Origin: Akkermansia muciniphila
GTDB taxonomy: Bacteria; Verrucomicrobiota; Verrucomicrobiia; Chthoniobacterales; Chthoniobacteraceae
Direction: 5' to 3'
NCBI GenBank assembly: GCA_945874745.1
Contig: CAMCIN010000004.1
Location: 1-41,547, forward strand
DNA length: 41,547 nt
The notes under the pieces are model-generated. The model ran no database searches, was not told the DNA's origin, and saw only the letters and a list, made by a program, of their open reading frames with translations. Every line of letters begins with the position of its first letter. The first letter of the stretch is position 1. Positions 27,111-36,265 of this stretch are shown here, piece after piece. Both the position numbers and the translations under genes were made by a program.

Positions 27111-28151
27111 TCAGGGAATCAGCGAAATCGCCTTGGCCCCCTCCGGAGGTGGAGCAGGCTTGGCCACGATGTTTGCGATCTTGGGCGGCAGGTCCAGCTT
27201 GGTCTGCTGGGGCTTGCTGAAGGTGTAGATTTGGATGTTCTCCCCTAGCTGCAGGTATCTGGGGGTCTTGCTCGTTTCCTCAATGGCTGCCACGCGAATG
27301 CCCGGCTTGAGGGGGAGTCCGCCCAGGGGGCCGGGGGGGAACTTGGGGGCGGCCGGTGCGGCTGCTCGGCCCTTGCCGGGGGCACCGGTGGCCCCGGGCG
27401 CCGGCGTTTCGGGTTCCATCTCCGCGTAGACGAGCAGCTTCTCCCCGCTGATTTCAATCTTGCCCTTGAGCAGGTCCGGAGTCACCCAGTCGAACTCTTT
27501 GAATTCTGCCCAGTCAGGATCCTCTTGGGCGACGGTCCCGGTAATCACGGTCCCGTTTACTGTCGCCGTGAATTCGCCTTTCTTGCCCCGGGTGACGTCG
27601 GAAATCGAGGTATCATTTCCCCCAAGGCCTGCGAGGTTTCCGAGGCCTTGGTCTACGCGGATTCCCGCGTGTTCGTTCCCCACTTCCGAGACGATGACCT
27701 GCCCTTCGGTTCGCCATACTTCCGCGGTGCGCTCTGGAAAGTGAACTGTTTCCAGAGCGTCCTTTCCCAGAAGCGTCACTTTGACCATGGAAGGCCGGTG
27801 GGCTGCCTGCTGCGGGGCCACGACGGTGCCGTACTTAAATGTAACCGTCCAAGCGGCCGGTGCCACCGGCCGGATCCACAAGGCCGTTGCAGCCCCCGCG
27901 CTTTGCGCGGCTCCCGGGGCGGCCTGGGTGGGCGGCACGCCGGCGCTCGCGGGGGCGGCCGCTCCGGGGTTTTGTGCGAGGGCTGGAGGCACTGGCAATA
28001 GGAGGACTGCCTGCAGCAGGGTAAACAGGGGAATACAGGTCAGTCGGGAGGCCGCGCCGAGGGCTTGCCTCGCCGTTCTTGTGGAGCGCCCCGCCTGGGG
28101 AGTAACCGCCGACTGGCACACCGGGTTCTTGGGGAAACTAAGAATAGCCAT
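27111..28151 (-). CDS. Secreted hypothetical protein, Ala/Pro-rich
   Basis: I do not recognise this 346-residue protein. It has a long basic N-region, a hydrophobic stretch (IPLFTLLQAVLLLPVPPALA, about 40-59) ending in ALAQ, consistent with a signal peptide, then an Ala/Pro/Gly-rich linker (60-90). A compact segment follows (residues about 95-225) with TWTVTF-like beta character, then a Pro/Ala/Gly-rich linker near 245-275, and a C-terminal LQLGENIQIYTFSKPQ segment before another Pro-rich stretch. It is divergent from the giant pseudopilin gene with a shared 120-bp upstream region, so a periplasmic or envelope partner role is possible. A perfect TATAAT lies only 13 bp before the ATG, so a near-leaderless mRNA or a later start is possible. 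Confidence 0.7.
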   Translation of the reverse strand: MAILSFPKNPVCQSAVTPQAGRSTRTARQALGAASRLTCIPLFTLLQAVLLLPVPPALAQNPGAAAPASAGVPPTQAAPGAAQSAGAATALWIRPVAPAAWTVTFKYGTVVAPQQAAHRPSMVKVTLLGKDALETVHFPERTAEVWRTEGQVIVSEVGNEHAGIRVDQGLGNLAGLGGNDTSISDVTRGKKGEFTATVNGTVITGTVAQEDPDWAEFKEFDWVTPDLLKGKIEISGEKLLVYAEMEPETPAPGATGAPGKGRAAAPAAPKFPPGPLGGLPLKPGIRVAAIEETSKTPRYLQLGENIQIYTFSKPQQTKLDLPPKIANIVAKPAPPPEGAKAISLIP

Positions 28152-28159
28152 ACAGGAAA

Positions 28160-28180
28160 AAATATTATAAAGTTTACTAA
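28160..28180. promoter_or_regulatory. AT-rich divergent promoter region
   Basis: This is the most AT-rich stretch near here. On the minus strand TATAAT (plus 28164-28169) is a perfect -10 for the secreted hypothetical gene; on the plus strand TATTAT overlaps it for the pseudopilin gene. No good -35 hexamer is evident on either side. Confidence 0.4.
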
Positions 28181-28271
28181 GTTTCCAGCTCTTTCAGAGT
28201 TGGAATGCCCTCACCCCCGTTTAGTTCCACCCCCTTCAGACAAAACTCCGGTTCGCCGGATTCCAGATCTT

Positions 28272-31200
28272 ATGGCTCTCAAAGATCACCCCCGTTCCGG
28301 TCAGAGAGGCGCGGCTCTGATCATTGTGCTGAGTGTCGTCGCGCTCCTCTCGGTCATGGTTATTGCCTACCTGGGGAGTTCGTCCCGACAGATGAACCTG
28401 TCCCAGAATGCCGTGGTCAACCTCAAGGGCGCCGAAGTTGCCTCGCTTGCCTCCGGTCAGATCATTTCCGATCTGCTCCAGGAAATCAGGGCCGGCTCGG
28501 TGGAGGTCCTTCCCACCGGAGCGCCCTCCCCAATCTTCTACGCGGCGACCGCACTGGGGGCCGCCCCAGACCGGAGCTCCGTGACGACCACCGCCGGCGT
28601 GCCGCCGCCGAACCTAGTCAAACAGAGCGCCAGCGGCAAAGCCGCCTACGATGCGACGACCAAGCTCGGCGCCCTGCCGGCCTATCCGCAGGCGGATCTT
28701 TACCCGGTTGTGGCCAGGGCAAGCGGCGTGGCTTCGGACACCGGGGCGGGCGCGGTTTCGTTGTTGCGCTGGAACCGGCCGCTGCTGCTCCCACGTGCCA
28801 AACCGTCGGACGCGTTGAACTTCACACCCGCCACCACCGGCAAAACCCGCTTTGCGGGCAGCTCCAACCAGGCCTTTCAATGGAAGGCTCCCGACTGGGT
28901 GTACCTGCAGAAGACTGGGGCCAATCCGGTTGCCTATGACCCCGTCCTGAAGGCCGGCGGCGCCAATCCCGTCATTGCGCGGTACGCCTACCAGATGTAC
29001 GACATCGGGGGCCTTCTGGATTTGAACGTGGCCGGCTACGATCCGGACACCTCTGTAGTGGGGCCGGACATGGCGGCGCGCAGGGGCTCCATCGGGCTGG
29101 CGGATCTCACGCAGGTCGGTTTGACGGCTGCTCATCTCAAGAAACTCGTCGCGGAGCGCAATCCTTCGACCCTCGCTGACAAGGACACCCCCGTCGGCCA
29201 GCTCTCTTTCGGCAACCGCTATGTCAACTTTCTGCTGGATGGCCAAAAAAACCTTGGCTTTCTGCGGGTTGCCGGAGGCACGGGCACCTCAGGGGTGACC
29301 AACCGCGCTTTCTCCAGCCGCCAGAACCTTTTGAGTTATCTCCAGCAACTGGGCACCACGGACGTGGAAAAGGCGACCCTCGTCGAAGGGCTCCAGAGTC
29401 TGACCCATTTTTCCCGCAGCCTGGAACAGCCCTCCTTCAAGCCCGGCTTTTTTGACCCCAAGGCCGCGGGCTCCACCCCCAAGACCCCGGTGTTTACCCG
29501 CCCCACCATCGTGCCGCCCGCGGGCAAGATCGACGACGCCCTCTACCCAATCAGCGTGGTGCCAAACAGCATTCTGGGCATGGGCGACACCCGCAAAAGC
29601 ACTGCCTTGGGCGGACCGCTCCCCTGGGACATGGGCCTGGGCAATAACCGCGGCGGCAACGACGCCTGGGGGACGGTCAAGGAGAGGGCGCCTTCCTCCC
29701 CGGACACGCGTCCTTTGCAGGATGTGATCAATCCCGGGTTTCTGGAAGTCCGTGTAAAGACCGCCTTTAAGCGGTTGGATGGAACGGCCGCCCTGGCTGG
29801 CGAGCCGCTGGTGAAGAAGCGCTTCCCTTTGGAGCGGCTTGCGTGGCTGACTTACAAGGGCCCCAGCGCCGATCTCAACGCTTCCGACGAGCTCTACAAT
29901 CCGGGCGGGACGGTGCTCGCCATCTACGATGCCTTCGGTCTGACCTGGACGCGGGACCCCGCCGGCTATTGGTTTTGGGCGTACGACCACGGCAAAAAGG
30001 GGGGAGTCTACAAGCTCGAGGATCTCATTGGGATTGCGGCGCTTCCTGCAAATGCCCCCAAGGGTGCCAAAAACCTGCCGCGCGAACCGGACTTCTTCGA
30101 GCTGCTCAAGGCCACCATCGGAGTGGGCTCCCTTGGAAAACCCGGCTCCGTGCAGCACCGCACCAGCCAATCCTGGGATGTGGCCACCTATTACCAGGCC
30201 CGCGACCGCAACTCCACCTTTCAGCTGCTCGAGATCGCTGCCAATATCATTGACCAGTATGACGCGGACAGCTTTCCAACGCTGCTCCGCCTGCCCAACC
30301 CGGACCCCTCCCTTGCTGCGGCCGCCTACCGCTATTCTCCGCCGCTCTTTTCCGCCCGGGGAATGGAGGATCTCCCCTACTTTTACCGGTTCCACTGGCG
30401 GGGCATCGAGGATTCGCAGGACAAGCCGAACAAACCGCTTCCCGGCGGCGCGCCTGCCGAGATTACGGGCAGCCTGGCAGCCTACTCCGGCGCCGGCTTC
30501 AAGTGCGGGACGACCTTTCTTATGGGCTTTCCCGAGTTGTGGAATCCGCATGCGCTTAACGGCACTGGCGTGCCCGCCAAACTCGCGCCGACCCAGTTTC
30601 GAGTGTTGGCCGCGAGTGAAACGCCGCAGGACTTGATCGTCTCACCGATGGATCCCTCCGACCCGCTGGACAAGGGGTTTTCCAACCTGCCCAAGCTCGG
30701 AAACCTTCCCAAGGCGGATCTGACCAGCAAGTTGTGGATGCAGTTCGTCAACAATGGCTGGAACGATTTCTGCATCCAGCCGGTGGGTCATTTCGCGTAC
30801 ATGTTTCCCAACGCCACGGCAAGCACGTGGACCCAAACCTGGCTGCATGAACAGGCCTTCAGCACGCAAAGCGCGTACATGAACCTTAACAGCACTAGTT
30901 GGAGCTGGGACTGGTCTTTTGACAGCCTCCAAACCACGAGTGTGGCGAGGGGGTTTACCTACGACCACACCTCCAGAGGGCTTTTCTGGTGCGGGGTCTC
31001 CAAGCTGGAGGAGGGGCCCGGCTCTCTGTTCGTCCCCAACCGGGTGGCAAACCTCTTTCTCGCACTCACTCCGATGTGGAAGATCCCCGCTGGGGTCGCG
31101 ACCGAAGACGACTTCCTGAAGCAGTACATGCTCCCCATGCCGACAGGCTGGCCGGATGGCTCTGGCCGCTTTATGTGGAAGCAACCCCCGAAGGTGGACT

Positions 31201-33938
31201 CCGTCTCAGAATTTCCGTATCCGGGTGACTCCCAGTTCCTGTACCGGCTCAAGAACGGGGAATCCTACACCTGGGACATTCTTGCCAACAGCTACCAGCT
31301 GGTGCGCTGGCCGCTGACGCCCGACCCCTTCAAACTTTTTTTCGCCGCGAGTTACACGGTGGGAGAGGGGGTGCGGGGGCCCGGCCCGTTGGCCCTCTAT
31401 AGCGGCGCCCCGATGCTCAAGGTGAATGCTCCGGCGACCAGTTTTTCGGGAGGGTACAGCCCCGGGCCCGAGCCGAGCTTCCCTCCCTACCGGAGGTACT
31501 TGGTGGCCATGACTGACCGCCCCGGAGTTCAGCGGGTGTTGTTGGAGAGCAACCCCACCTTCACCGTCCCGCCCATGAGCCCCTCTCCGTGGAGCGCTGG
31601 AAACCAGGTCAGCAACAGGGTGGTGGACATGCGAGGCACGGAGCTGACCTTCAGTCTGGGCAACGCCAACGTTTTCCGCGAACCCTCGGTGCTCTGCCAG
31701 CCCGGCCTCCCAACCGGAAGCAATCTGGCGGCCGGAGCAGACAATTTTTTCAGCAAGAAACCTTACAACGGCTCGGTACAAGGCACCGATGGAGCCAGCT
31801 GGGTCGGTTTTTCCATGGGAGAGGTGCCCAGCCAGTACATTGCCATGGGGAAGATGTTCAAGCGGGACAAAAACACCGCCTACGACAAGTGGGGTAGGGT
31901 GAATTTTGTAGTAGATAGAAACGACCCTGCCCAAGATGTTTTTCAAAACAAACGCGGGGACCAGCGCACCGATCCCTCCCCCAACTACATGGTCACGGGC
32001 TCGGGTTTCCCTTCCGAATATTATAAGCTGCGTTTTTTCCAGTTCCCCGTGACCCTCGCCGGGATCCGCAACAACACCAAGTTTACGGTGCGCGTGCAGT
32101 ACCGGGATCCCATCTCGCAACAGTGGGTTACCTACGATGAGCGGTTCATGGAAACGGATCCCGGGGATAACGGGCGGTGGAGCTCCATGCCGGTCCTCGG
32201 GAAATCCGAGATCACCCCCGTTTCCAATCCGCCGCAGGACAGTGGTGGCAATGTGGCGTGGAAGGACATGCGCCGCCCCATCGGCTGGAACGCGCCGCTC
32301 ATCACCTCCTACGACCCGCGCTCACCGCGGTTTGGCCACCCGATGCGCTACGGCTACAACTGGCCGGAAAGTATCCGCGGGACCGCTGCCAACAAGCTCC
32401 AACAGCTCAACCCTTCCCCTTCCACTCTGGGAGACTCCGGTTTCTTCCCGAAAACCACCCCTTCGGTCGGCAAGCACAACAGCACCGACCGCCCGGCCAG
32501 CGCCGTTATTGATCTTCCCGCGGGTTCCAGCGCGCAAACCACGACGCCGCGCTGGCTGGCCCCTGCATTTTGGCACAACTGGATGATATGGAGTTATGAC
32601 GGAGAGCCTTACAGATCGGTCTACGATTACATTATTGGAGCCAAACCGGCGGATACGCTGAGGGGGTACAGAGCCGAGTGGTGGGCGGGTGGACGGGATC
32701 CGCTCACCAAGAAAATCATTTACCAGTTTCCCTCCAACAATGCCTACGACTACGGCTGGCTCCCTCGCCTAGCCAATCCTGCGCCGGCTGGGGCCTTTCC
32801 TGCTTCCAGCATGCCGAATAAAAGGGCAGGCGTCACGCCGGACAGTACGCTCCCAAACTTCTGGCAGGACAGTCCCGGCGGCGCCTATGCCGATGCTCTG
32901 CGCATCGGGGATTTCTCCGAGAACATCGCTCCCGCTCCACCGGTTGGTAACGACTCGAGCGCGCCCTACCGGCAGGCCTACGCGGATCCAGACGATGTGG
33001 TGCGGCGCGCCTCGGGGGCGCTGGCTCCACTGGGCGGGTATTCCACAGCCGTTCCGATCGAGGGCCTGCCGCAGGGGCAGGGGAATACCGCGGCGGCGTC
33101 CAACCGTCCCGTCATGCTCAACCGGCCCTTCCGCGCAGTCGCGGAGATGGGGTCCGCCTTCCGCGGTGCGCCTTGGAAGCAGGTGGACTTTTTCCTCCCC
33201 GAGTCCGCGGACGCCGCCTTGCTGGATGTGTTTTGTTTGAGCGAGCCGCCTCCGCTTCCTGTGAGTGGCAGTTCCGTGGCGCTTTCCGCCGCGCCGCCCC
33301 TGGTTGCGGGCAAGGTGAATCTGAATACGCGTCAGGAACCGGTGCTTCGCGCGATGCTTGCGGGCGCCCTCAAGGACGAGACCATCACCACGAGCACCGG
33401 CAAGCTTTCCGCGGCAGCCAGTGGGGAGGCGGTAAAGGCCGCCCAGGCGCTCATCGACCGGACCACCGGGACAAAGCCGTGGCAGGGGCCTCTGGCAAAC
33501 AACGCGGAGCTGGTGGGTAAACTCTTCGCCAAAGACCTGACGCCCGCCCCTGCTGCGACAGATCCAGTGTACACCTCCACGGTCTATAAAACCACCACGG
33601 AGCCGGCCCGGAACCCTGACGTCGCAGCAAGCAAATCCACCCTCAACTGGCATTTCACCGGGCTTTCGTCCGACTTACACAACGCCTTTTCCGCGACCAA
33701 GGACCGGAAAACAAAGCGGCTCCGGGAGAGTATTATGCGGGCACTGGCCGACGGGGGGCAGACCCGCGTCTGGAACCTTATGTTTGATATCGTCGTGCAG
33801 TCTGGAAAGTTCAGTGCGGTCGCCTCCAAGCTCAACGATTTCATCAAGGACGGAGAGACCCGCCTCTGGGTGTTTGTTGCGATCGACCGGCTCACCGGCG
33901 AAATTCTGGACCAGCAGGTGGAGTGGGTGACCGACTAG
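28272..33938 (+). CDS. Giant GspK-like pseudopilin, Verru_Chthon cassette protein A type
   Basis: From ATG 28272 this is a 1888-residue protein. The N-terminus RSGQRGAALIIVLSVVALLS (about 8-27) is a prepilin-type basic leader and hydrophobic helix, closest to the minor pseudopilin GspK. Near residue 1683 it has GKVNLNTRQEPVLRAMLAG, which resembles the NxNT helix-hairpin segment of GspK. The rest is a large exported region rich in Trp, Tyr, Asn and Pro with no repeats I could see. This layout fits the verrucomicrobial Verru_Chthon cassette protein A family. Its usual B, C and D pilin-like partners are not adjacent. The track start at 28065 overlaps the divergent gene and is rejected. It is likely inner-membrane anchored, projecting outward. 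Confidence 0.83.
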   Translation: MALKDHPRSGQRGAALIIVLSVVALLSVMVIAYLGSSSRQMNLSQNAVVNLKGAEVASLASGQIISDLLQEIRAGSVEVLPTGAPSPIFYAATALGAAPDRSSVTTTAGVPPPNLVKQSASGKAAYDATTKLGALPAYPQADLYPVVARASGVASDTGAGAVSLLRWNRPLLLPRAKPSDALNFTPATTGKTRFAGSSNQAFQWKAPDWVYLQKTGANPVAYDPVLKAGGANPVIARYAYQMYDIGGLLDLNVAGYDPDTSVVGPDMAARRGSIGLADLTQVGLTAAHLKKLVAERNPSTLADKDTPVGQLSFGNRYVNFLLDGQKNLGFLRVAGGTGTSGVTNRAFSSRQNLLSYLQQLGTTDVEKATLVEGLQSLTHFSRSLEQPSFKPGFFDPKAAGSTPKTPVFTRPTIVPPAGKIDDALYPISVVPNSILGMGDTRKSTALGGPLPWDMGLGNNRGGNDAWGTVKERAPSSPDTRPLQDVINPGFLEVRVKTAFKRLDGTAALAGEPLVKKRFPLERLAWLTYKGPSADLNASDELYNPGGTVLAIYDAFGLTWTRDPAGYWFWAYDHGKKGGVYKLEDLIGIAALPANAPKGAKNLPREPDFFELLKATIGVGSLGKPGSVQHRTSQSWDVATYYQARDRNSTFQLLEIAANIIDQYDADSFPTLLRLPNPDPSLAAAAYRYSPPLFSARGMEDLPYFYRFHWRGIEDSQDKPNKPLPGGAPAEITGSLAAYSGAGFKCGTTFLMGFPELWNPHALNGTGVPAKLAPTQFRVLAASETPQDLIVSPMDPSDPLDKGFSNLPKLGNLPKADLTSKLWMQFVNNGWNDFCIQPVGHFAYMFPNATASTWTQTWLHEQAFSTQSAYMNLNSTSWSWDWSFDSLQTTSVARGFTYDHTSRGLFWCGVSKLEEGPGSLFVPNRVANLFLALTPMWKIPAGVATEDDFLKQYMLPMPTGWPDGSGRFMWKQPPKVDSVSEFPYPGDSQFLYRLKNGESYTWDILANSYQLVRWPLTPDPFKLFFAASYTVGEGVRGPGPLALYSGAPMLKVNAPATSFSGGYSPGPEPSFPPYRRYLVAMTDRPGVQRVLLESNPTFTVPPMSPSPWSAGNQVSNRVVDMRGTELTFSLGNANVFREPSVLCQPGLPTGSNLAAGADNFFSKKPYNGSVQGTDGASWVGFSMGEVPSQYIAMGKMFKRDKNTAYDKWGRVNFVVDRNDPAQDVFQNKRGDQRTDPSPNYMVTGSGFPSEYYKLRFFQFPVTLAGIRNNTKFTVRVQYRDPISQQWVTYDERFMETDPGDNGRWSSMPVLGKSEITPVSNPPQDSGGNVAWKDMRRPIGWNAPLITSYDPRSPRFGHPMRYGYNWPESIRGTAANKLQQLNPSPSTLGDSGFFPKTTPSVGKHNSTDRPASAVIDLPAGSSAQTTTPRWLAPAFWHNWMIWSYDGEPYRSVYDYIIGAKPADTLRGYRAEWWAGGRDPLTKKIIYQFPSNNAYDYGWLPRLANPAPAGAFPASSMPNKRAGVTPDSTLPNFWQDSPGGAYADALRIGDFSENIAPAPPVGNDSSAPYRQAYADPDDVVRRASGALAPLGGYSTAVPIEGLPQGQGNTAAASNRPVMLNRPFRAVAEMGSAFRGAPWKQVDFFLPESADAALLDVFCLSEPPPLPVSGSSVALSAAPPLVAGKVNLNTRQEPVLRAMLAGALKDETITTSTGKLSAAASGEAVKAAQALIDRTTGTKPWQGPLANNAELVGKLFAKDLTPAPAATDPVYTSTVYKTTTEPARNPDVAASKSTLNWHFTGLSSDLHNAFSATKDRKTKRLRESIMRALADGGQTRVWNLMFDIVVQSGKFSAVASKLNDFIKDGETRLWVFVAIDRLTGEILDQQVEWVTD

Positions 33939-33968
33939 GGGTGTGAGCCACAGATGACCAGGGGAGTG

Positions 33969-34055
33969 ATCCACAGAGTCACAGAGTTTCACAGATGCTC
34001 CTGAGCACTTACTCTGTTGAATCTGAAATCTGTAAAATCTGCGGGATCTGCGGAT
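33969..34055 (+). repeat. CAGAT 9-nt-phased repeat element, copy 5
   Basis: The left arm starts ATCCACAGAG (one change), and the right arm has four 9-nt ATCTG units ending in ATCTGCGGAT. An extra partial left end, GTGTGAGCCACAGATGA, sits just upstream at about 33941-33957. The element lies between the pseudopilin gene and the convergent GntR gene. Confidence 0.85.
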
Positions 34056-34114
34056 AGTATCCGAAAGAGTGAGGCCCAGGCTTCATCCTGCCTCGCTTCC
34101 CAGGTCCTGACGAA

Positions 34115-34786
34115 TCAGACAATCGTGCTGTTCTGGCGGAGGGTGCCGGCGGAGCGGAGGTGGAAGAGCATCGCTGCCCGGGCCGTTTCGCCGTCCCTCC
34201 TTTCGAGGGCATCCAGCAGCGAAAGGTGTTCCCCGTAGCCGCGTTCAAGCGTCTCAGGACGCTCGGGCGCGGCAAGGTACGAGAGGCGCTTGAAAGCCCA
34301 GATCTTGCGGATGGTTTCCCGCAGGGCAAAGTTTCCCGAGCGGTCCGCAATCGTGAGGTGCAGGGCGAAGTCAAACCTCTGGGCGGCCGCCGGCCACTCC
34401 GCGTGGGAATGGGGGCGCGCCTCCTCGGCATGCACGCGAAGCCGCGCGAGGTCCTCCACGCTTAGGTGCAACGCAGCCCGGGCGGCGGCAGGCGGTTCCA
34501 GCCATTCGCGCAGTTCGTGCAGTTCTACCAGCCAGTTCTCCGCCCCCGGCCGCACCACGGCGCGCTTGTTCATTTCCAACGTAACAAGACCGTCGGCGGC
34601 CAGGCGCTGCAACGCCTGAACCACAGGGGTACGGCTCAAGCCGAGTTGCTTTGCCAGCAGCGTGCTTTTGATTTCCCCGCCTCCTGTGAGCGCCCCGCTT
34701 ACGATCTGAAGCAGGATTTGTTCATACACCGCCTCGACGCGGGTGGCTTCGGGACGGGAACCTTCAGGAGAATCCTTGACGGGCAT
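34115..34786 (-). CDS. GntR-family regulator, FadR (FCD) subfamily
   Basis: This 223-residue repressor or activator has an N-terminal winged helix (about 14-75) with STLLAKQLGLSRTPVVQALQ and LAADGLVTLEMNKRAVV, followed by an all-helical FCD ligand domain (about 85-215) with FDFALHLTIADRSGN. FCD regulators bind small carboxylates or sugar acids. I chose ATG 34786 (MPVKDS); the track start at 34900 would cross the operator region and overlap the divergent start codon. It is divergent from an oxidoreductase-aminotransferase pair, with two similar palindromic sites between them that it probably binds. Confidence 0.88.
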   Translation of the reverse strand: MPVKDSPEGSRPEATRVEAVYEQILLQIVSGALTGGGEIKSTLLAKQLGLSRTPVVQALQRLAADGLVTLEMNKRAVVRPGAENWLVELHELREWLEPPAAARAALHLSVEDLARLRVHAEEARPHSHAEWPAAAQRFDFALHLTIADRSGNFALRETIRKIWAFKRLSYLAAPERPETLERGYGEHLSLLDALERRDGETARAAMLFHLRSAGTLRQNSTIV

Positions 34787-34800
34787 GGGTGTGGGCGCTG

Positions 34801-34816
34801 AAAGTGGATTCACTTT
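34801..34816. promoter_or_regulatory. Candidate GntR operator 1
   Basis: AAAGTGGATTCACTTT is a perfect 6-4-6 inverted repeat, 15 bp upstream of the GntR start codon. It shares AAAGTGRATWCAC with operator 2, 85 bp away. GntR/FadR regulators typically bind short palindromes of this kind, so autoregulation is likely. Confidence 0.6.
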
Positions 34817-34885
34817 GATCCGTTTGACTCCAGACCCTAGCTGTCCCCGTGTGGGATTGAAAGGGGGAAGGCGCTTCGGATCAGG

Positions 34886-34898
34886 AAAGTGAATACAC
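34886..34898. promoter_or_regulatory. Candidate GntR operator 2 abutting a start codon
   Basis: AAAGTGAATACAC matches operator 1 in 11 of 13 positions and keeps the GTG-N4-CAC palindrome core. It ends on the base before the ATG of the oxidoreductase gene and overlaps its only Shine-Dalgarno-like sequence (AGGA), so bound protein would lie directly on the translation start region. Confidence 0.6.
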
Positions 34899-36203
34899 AT
34901 GCCTGCCCCCCAGATTGCCGTACACCAACTCCGTGCCGGGATGGTCGGACTCGGAATGATTTTCGAGGAAACCTACCGTCCCTTTTTCGAGCAGGCCCAC
35001 ACCCAGGGGGTCTACGACCCCGCCTTCGGCTTGGTACGGGTTCCTTTGTGCGCAGTGGCCTCGCGCACGGGCCTGCGGGCGGAGGCCTATAAAAGGGCGG
35101 CCGGCGAGCGCATCAGCCCGTTTGTGAGCTGCAAGGAACCGGACGCGCTGGCGGGGCTTTTGGATGCGGGGGTGGATTTCGTCTGCGTGGCTTCTCCGGA
35201 TGACCGGCACTTTGAGGCGGCGCTGCGCGCGTTGCGGGCTGGCAAGCATGTGCTCATCGAGAAGCCGTCGGTGTTGAGCCTGGAGGAACTGGACGCGCTG
35301 GAGGCGGCGGCGCATCAAAACGGTGTGCTCGCGAAGGTGGTCTACCACAAGCTGTTGGATCCGGATCACAAAAAGCTGCGGACGCTGGTGGCCGAGGGGG
35401 AGTTGCGGCACGTCAACACGGGCTACTGCACTTTGCTTGAACCCAAAAGCATCAGCTGCGGGCAGTTCGCTGAGTGGATTGCCGGCCGGAACCCGGGCAC
35501 CTACGTGGCGGTACACTACATCAAGCTGATTGACTTCACCTTTGGCGGGAGGCTCAAGAGCGTGAGCTGCACCGGGCAGCGAGGGCTGGTGGGGGCGGCC
35601 GACGGACCCACCTGGGATTCCACCCAGCTGCGTCTGGTCTACGGTTACGCGGACGGACGCGAGGCGGCTTTTGATATCCACACCAGCTGGGTGACGCCCG
35701 ACAATTTTCCGGGTTACGTGGACCAGGAGGTGCAGTTCCGTTTCGACAACGGGGTGTGGAACGCCCACAGCCGCAAACGTGGGGTCGAGTGCACGGTGGA
35801 GGGGCGCACGCCGCAGAGCCGCAAGATAAACATCAACAACCACTACAACGGCGCATTTTTGGAACCCTGGGGGGAGCGGTCTCAGCGTGGGTACGGCCTC
35901 GAGGTGTTGGAACGTTTTGTGCGGGAGGTGGCGCGGGTCGAGTACGGCGGGGCCGCTGGAGAGCGCCCGCAAAGGCTGCTGGCAGCCCGCCAGCTCTCTT
36001 ACAACGACGTCTCGGCAGACCGGCAGACGGTGGCCGCGGTGCAGGCGATGGAGGCCATCCTCGCCAGGCACGCCGCCGGCACGCCCAACTGTGTGGTCGA
36101 AGTGGACCACCGCCTGGGCGGCCTGGTCCTGCTCACCCCCGGCAGCAGCGCAGCCGAGGTGCTGTATGCAGGCAGGGTCTGCGCTGAGGCACTCCCCGGC
36201 TAG
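34899..36203 (+). CDS. Gfo/Idh/MocA-family oxidoreductase
   Basis: This NAD(P)-dependent sugar or inositol dehydrogenase-like protein has 434 residues. The N-terminal Rossmann domain has GMVGLGMIFEETYRPFF (15-30) as cofactor loop and GKHVLIEKPSVLS with the family EKP lysine near residue 127. The C-terminal domain is longer than usual, with VAVHYIKLIDFTFGG and NHYNGAFLEPWGER. It has no signal peptide. The start ATG follows a predicted operator and weak AGGA. It is 62 bp upstream of an aminotransferase gene and divergent from a GntR gene. Substrate unknown; oxidation of a sugar hydroxyl followed by transamination is a reasonable inference. Confidence 0.85.
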   Translation: MPAPQIAVHQLRAGMVGLGMIFEETYRPFFEQAHTQGVYDPAFGLVRVPLCAVASRTGLRAEAYKRAAGERISPFVSCKEPDALAGLLDAGVDFVCVASPDDRHFEAALRALRAGKHVLIEKPSVLSLEELDALEAAAHQNGVLAKVVYHKLLDPDHKKLRTLVAEGELRHVNTGYCTLLEPKSISCGQFAEWIAGRNPGTYVAVHYIKLIDFTFGGRLKSVSCTGQRGLVGAADGPTWDSTQLRLVYGYADGREAAFDIHTSWVTPDNFPGYVDQEVQFRFDNGVWNAHSRKRGVECTVEGRTPQSRKININNHYNGAFLEPWGERSQRGYGLEVLERFVREVARVEYGGAAGERPQRLLAARQLSYNDVSADRQTVAAVQAMEAILARHAAGTPNCVVEVDHRLGGLVLLTPGSSAAEVLYAGRVCAEALPG

Positions 36204-36265
36204 ACGCGTTGCGGCGCCTGTTTGACCCCTCATCTTTTTTACCTGTTCAACCGATTCCAAGCCTT

